Of a stretch of 64,000 nucleotides of DNA, positions 61,263 to 64,000 are shown piece by piece. Position 1 is the first letter of the stretch. Each line of letters opens with the position of its first letter. Source of the DNA: Sulfitobacter sp. HNIBRBA3233 (GTDB taxonomy: Bacteria > Pseudomonadota > Alphaproteobacteria > Rhodobacterales > Rhodobacteraceae). The stretch spans positions 62,001-126,000 of the forward strand of contig NZ_JBEFLP010000002.1 in the NCBI RefSeq assembly GCF_040149665.1, in the 5' to 3' direction. The translations under genes were made by a program, and so were the position numbers. The notes under the pieces were generated by a model. The model was not told where the DNA came from. It did not search any database and worked only from the letters and a program-made list of their open reading frames with translations.

Positions 61263-62858
61263 ATGATGAAAACAACGATGAAACGCGGCAGTTTGCTGCT
61301 GGCCGGCGTGGCGACGCTCGCGCTGGGCACGGCGGCGCAGGCGCAGGAAGAACCCAAGCGCGGCGGGACCGCGGTTGTCCACATGATTTCCGAACAGCGC
61401 ACGCTCAACCCGGCGCTGCGGGCATCCACCGGTGTTTACAACATTTCGGGCAAGATCGTGGAGCCGCTGATCGACCGCAGCTATGACGGCTACGAGCCCG
61501 TTCTGGCGACAGAATGGTCGGGCAGCGATGATGGCCTGACGATCACCGTGAAACTGCGCGAAGGCGTGAAATGGCACGACGGCGAGGATTTCGCCTGTGA
61601 TGACGTGGCTTTCACCGCGATGGAGATGTGGAAGCCGCTGCTGAACTATTCCTCGGCGCTGCAATCCAACCTTGAGTCTGTCGATTGCACGGACGACCAC
61701 ACCGCGGTCTTCAACTATTCCAAGCCCATGCCGCTGCCGCTGTTCGTGGCCGCGATGCCCGATCTGGGCCATCCGATGCCAAAACACCTCTACGAGGGCA
61801 CGGACATCCTGAAGAACGAATACAACACCGCGCCGGTCGGGACCGGCCCGTTCAAGTTCGTCGAATACGAGCGCGGCCAATACGTGATGGCTGTCCGCAA
61901 CGAGGACTACTGGCGCGAGGGGTATCCGTACCTCGACCGGATCGTCTGGCGCTTCATCAAGGATAAATCCGCCGCTGCCGCAGCGCTCGAGGCGGGAGAG
62001 GTGCACGAAAGCGGATTCATCGGCGTGTCGATGGCCGACATCGAGCGTCTGTCCAATGACGACCGGTTCGACGTGGGCACCAAGGGGTATGAAAACAACG
62101 TCGCCCACTCCACGGTCGAATTCAATCATCGCAACGAGATCCTGGCCAATCCGAAGGTCCGGCAGGCGATCCACCACGCGCTCGACATCGACTATGCGAT
62201 CGAAACCATCATGCGCGGCTTTGCGGCGCCCGGCCGTGGCCCGGTGCCAAAGGCCGGTGGGGCGAATTACACCGACGATGTGACGGTCTACGAATACGAT
62301 GTCGAAAAGGCCAAAGCGCTGCTTGACGAGGCGGGCTATCCCGCCGGCGATGACGGCATCCGGTTCAGCCTGCGCCACCGCCCCGCGCCATGGGGCGAAT
62401 ACACCCAGCTTTGGGGCGAGTATTTCGCGCAGGCTCTTGCCGAAGTCGGTATCGAGGTGGAAATCCTGACAAATGACGCGCCGGGCTTTCTGAACGGTGT
62501 CTATCGCGACCACGATTTCGATACGGCGAACGGCTGGCACCAGTTCCGCTCCGACCCTGCCGTGTCGACCATGGTCTGGCTGCGCTCCGGCCAGCCTGAG
62601 GGCACGCCATGGACCAACCAGTTCGGGTGGAAGAACGAAGAGATCGACCAGATGATCGACGATGCCGCCTCCGAGCTGGACCCTGAGAAACGCGCCGAGA
62701 TGTACCATGAGATCCAGCGCAAGAATCAGGAAATCCTGCCTGTCATGTTCGCGATCGAGCATCCCTTCATCTCGGTCACGAACAAGAAGCTCAAGAACCA
62801 CCACAACACCCCGCGCTGGAATTCCTCCAGCTGGTATGATCTGTGGCTCGACGAGTGA
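61263..62858 (+). CDS. Dipeptide/oligopeptide ABC transporter substrate-binding protein
   Basis: A 531-residue SBP_bac_5 protein. The signal is MKTTMKRGSLLLAGVATLALGTAAQAQ (cleavage near residue 27). KLREGVKWHDGEDFACDDV is the family motif, and YNTAPVGTGPFKFVEYERG a second. The ligand may be a peptide, opine or glycoside. GGAG lies six bases before the first ATG. A strong stem-loop without T tract (62868-62894) follows, probably to keep this mRNA segment stable. Confidence 0.9.
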   Translation: MMKTTMKRGSLLLAGVATLALGTAAQAQEEPKRGGTAVVHMISEQRTLNPALRASTGVYNISGKIVEPLIDRSYDGYEPVLATEWSGSDDGLTITVKLREGVKWHDGEDFACDDVAFTAMEMWKPLLNYSSALQSNLESVDCTDDHTAVFNYSKPMPLPLFVAAMPDLGHPMPKHLYEGTDILKNEYNTAPVGTGPFKFVEYERGQYVMAVRNEDYWREGYPYLDRIVWRFIKDKSAAAAALEAGEVHESGFIGVSMADIERLSNDDRFDVGTKGYENNVAHSTVEFNHRNEILANPKVRQAIHHALDIDYAIETIMRGFAAPGRGPVPKAGGANYTDDVTVYEYDVEKAKALLDEAGYPAGDDGIRFSLRHRPAPWGEYTQLWGEYFAQALAEVGIEVEILTNDAPGFLNGVYRDHDFDTANGWHQFRSDPAVSTMVWLRSGQPEGTPWTNQFGWKNEEIDQMIDDAASELDPEKRAEMYHEIQRKNQEILPVMFAIEHPFISVTNKKLKNHHNTPRWNSSSWYDLWLDE

Positions 62859-62867
62859 TTTGACCCT

Positions 62868-62894
62868 GTCGGTCCCCGCCTGACGGGGGCCGAC
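62868..62894 (+). other. Stem-loop between binding-protein and permease genes
   Basis: An 11-base-pair stem with one G-U pair (62868-62878 with 62884-62894, five-base loop) lies ten bases after the binding-protein stop. No T run follows, so it is more likely an mRNA 3'-end protector giving excess binding protein. Confidence 0.6.
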
Positions 62895-62939
62895 ACACCC
62901 TTGCCGCCGCGGCGGCTGCCAGAATTCAGGTAAGAAGAG

Positions 62940-63929
62940 ATGAAGCTGCCGCTCCCCCCCCTGCTGATCTACGCCCTGCGCCGCCTCTTGCAGGCGGTTC
63001 CGGTCGTGATCCTGATCATGGTGGGAACTTTCCTGCTGCTGAAACTCGCCCCCGGCGATACGGTCGATGCGCTTGTGGGCGATATGGGCGGCGCGGATGC
63101 CCAATTCATTGCCCGTCTGAGGGCGGAGTACGGCTTGGACCAGCCTGTCTACGTACAGCTCTGGGTCTACATGACCAAACTTGCGACATTCGATTTCGGC
63201 TGGTCCTTCGTCTACGAACAGCCCGTGGCGACCGTCCTGTGGGACCGGCTGGGCGTCACGCTCCTGCTGATGGCCACCTCGCTGAGCCTTGCGTTCACCA
63301 TCGGGATCACGCTGGGGGCGATCGCCGCACGGCGGGCCTATTCGCTGACCGACAACGTGATCTCCACGCTGGGGCTGGTCTTTTACGCCACGCCTTCTTT
63401 CTTTCTGTCCCTGATGATGATGCTGCTTTTCGCGGTCAAGCTGGGCTGGCTGCCCGTCGGCGGGATCAAGACCATCGCGGGGTTCTACACCGGCTGGGAC
63501 CATGTGCTGGATGTGGCGCGCCACCTCGTGATGCCCACGGCCGCCTTGTCGCTGATCTATCTCAGCTTCTATCTGCGCCTGATGCGGGCCTCGGTGATGG
63601 AAGTGGCCGAACTGGATTACGTCCGCACCGCCCGCGCCAAGGGCGCGAGCGAGGGGCGGCTGATGATCCACCACATCATGCGCAACGCCCTGTTGCCGGT
63701 GGTAACGCTTTTGGGCCTGCAATTTTCAACCGTGCTGGGCGGGTCCGTGGTGGTCGAGACCATCTTTACCCTGCCGGGGCTGGGACAGCTGGCCTACCAG
63801 TCGGTGGTACAGCGTGACATGAACACCCTGATGGGGATCATTTTCCTCTGCTCCATCATCGTGATTGTCGTGAATTTCGCGACCGATCTGATTTACGCCC
63901 GCCTCGACAGCAGGATTGAGTTGAAATGA
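62940..63929 (+). CDS. ABC transporter permease (DppB/OppB type)
   Basis: A 329-residue permease with about six helices. YALRRLLQAVPVVILIMVGTFLLLKLAPGD is the typical N-terminus, and VAELDYVRTARAKGASEGRLMIHHIMRNALLPV the EAA loop. It is the first of two permeases in this importer. Only GTAAGAAGAG precedes the ATG, a weak ribosome site. The stop overlaps the next gene (ATGA). Confidence 0.92.
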   Translation: MKLPLPPLLIYALRRLLQAVPVVILIMVGTFLLLKLAPGDTVDALVGDMGGADAQFIARLRAEYGLDQPVYVQLWVYMTKLATFDFGWSFVYEQPVATVLWDRLGVTLLLMATSLSLAFTIGITLGAIAARRAYSLTDNVISTLGLVFYATPSFFLSLMMMLLFAVKLGWLPVGGIKTIAGFYTGWDHVLDVARHLVMPTAALSLIYLSFYLRLMRASVMEVAELDYVRTARAKGASEGRLMIHHIMRNALLPVVTLLGLQFSTVLGGSVVVETIFTLPGLGQLAYQSVVQRDMNTLMGIIFLCSIIVIVVNFATDLIYARLDSRIELK

Positions 63930-64000
63930 CCCTGACCGATACGCAGCTCAGCGCGCCCGAGCCGTCCCGCCCCGTCGTCTTCTGGCGTCGCTATCGCCGG
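63926..64000 (+). CDS. ABC transporter permease (DppC/OppC type), 5' part only
   Basis: The first 25 codons of a gene cut by the window end. It starts ATG at 63926, overlapping the previous stop, and reads MTLTDTQLSAPEPSRPVVFW then RRYRR, the cytoplasmic lead of an OppC-type permease before its first helix. The assignment rests mainly on position after the OppB-type gene. Confidence 0.6.
   Translation, partial: MTLTDTQLSAPEPSRPVVFWRRYRR

Noticed and set aside
60186..63722. 1178-codon open frame on the minus strand
   Set aside because: Only its last 286 codons (from TTG 61046) are a VOC protein; the rest is antisense to the dipeptide ABC genes and has shadow-frame composition.
1..64000. tRNA, rRNA, CRISPR, insertion sequence or prophage
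   Set aside because: No cloverleaf, repeat-spacer array, transposase or phage structural gene was recognised in either strand.

Overview
The window is a GC-rich chromosomal segment of an alphaproteobacterium, most probably a Rhodobacteraceae / Roseobacter-group member. The basis is the family content (Yej-type peptide importer, DUF3072 and DUF2945 proteins, entericidin-type lipoproteins, Tad pilus genes, an acyl-homoserine-lactone synthase, pim-like dicarboxylate CoA genes) and the codon usage. The genus cannot be fixed from the sequence alone. No tRNA, rRNA, CRISPR array, insertion sequence or prophage was seen.

Layout. 1-5.1 kb: small enzymes (LMW phosphatase family, NTF2-like, GNAT), a lipoprotein, the elongation factor gene lepA, then a patch of tiny stress-type genes (two entericidin-like lipoproteins, a small exported protein, DUF3072). 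5.2-6.1 kb: a beta-keto-acid cleavage enzyme. 6.1-13.3 kb: a tightly overlapping seven-gene minus-strand operon for an unidentified glycan (nucleotide-sugar dehydrogenase, four glycosyltransferases, histidine phosphatase, polysaccharide deacetylase). 13.5-17 kb: a large MscS-type channel and a Tat-exported metallo-hydrolase. 17.2-23.1 kb: a Yej/Opp-type peptide ABC importer on the minus strand. 23.4-31.4 kb: an IclR regulator followed by a fatty or dicarboxylic acyl-CoA degradation operon (FadJ/PimF-like fusion, two acyl-CoA dehydrogenases, thioesterase, isomerase, CoA ligase). 31.4-35 kb: rpe and a taurine/nitrate-type ABC importer. 35-39.1 kb: DUF2945 plus topoisomerase IB, an aminotransferase, and a DUF1007/NicO metal pair. 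39.1-46.9 kb: a Tad pilus operon on the minus strand (flp, tadG-like, two tadE-like, tadZ, tadA, tadB, tadC) without cpaB, secretin or cpaD. 47.2-60.2 kb: a signalling island with a LuxR-type regulator, the prepilin peptidase, a CHASE-PAS hybrid kinase, a second kinase with its receiver, an Hpt protein, a receiver fused to a degenerate GGDEF-like domain, GntR and LysR regulators, an unknown protein, and a membrane kinase divergent from a LuxI-type synthase. 60.2-64 kb: a glyoxalase-like protein and the start of a dipeptide ABC importer cut by the window edge.

How it may work together. The prepilin peptidase next to the LuxR-type gene should process the Flp and TadE-like substrates of the facing pilus operon, so pilus assembly and this signalling island are physically linked. 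Three kinases with very similar catalytic modules, one Hpt protein and two stand-alone receivers could form one branched phosphorelay, with the AHL synthase as an input or an output. This is inference from gene order. A second theme is a set of three promoter-like sites (GGAAC, 16-17 bases, CGTT or GGTT) in front of entericidin, DUF3072 and DUF2945/topoisomerase IB. They match the alphaproteobacterial general stress sigma factor (EcfG) consensus.
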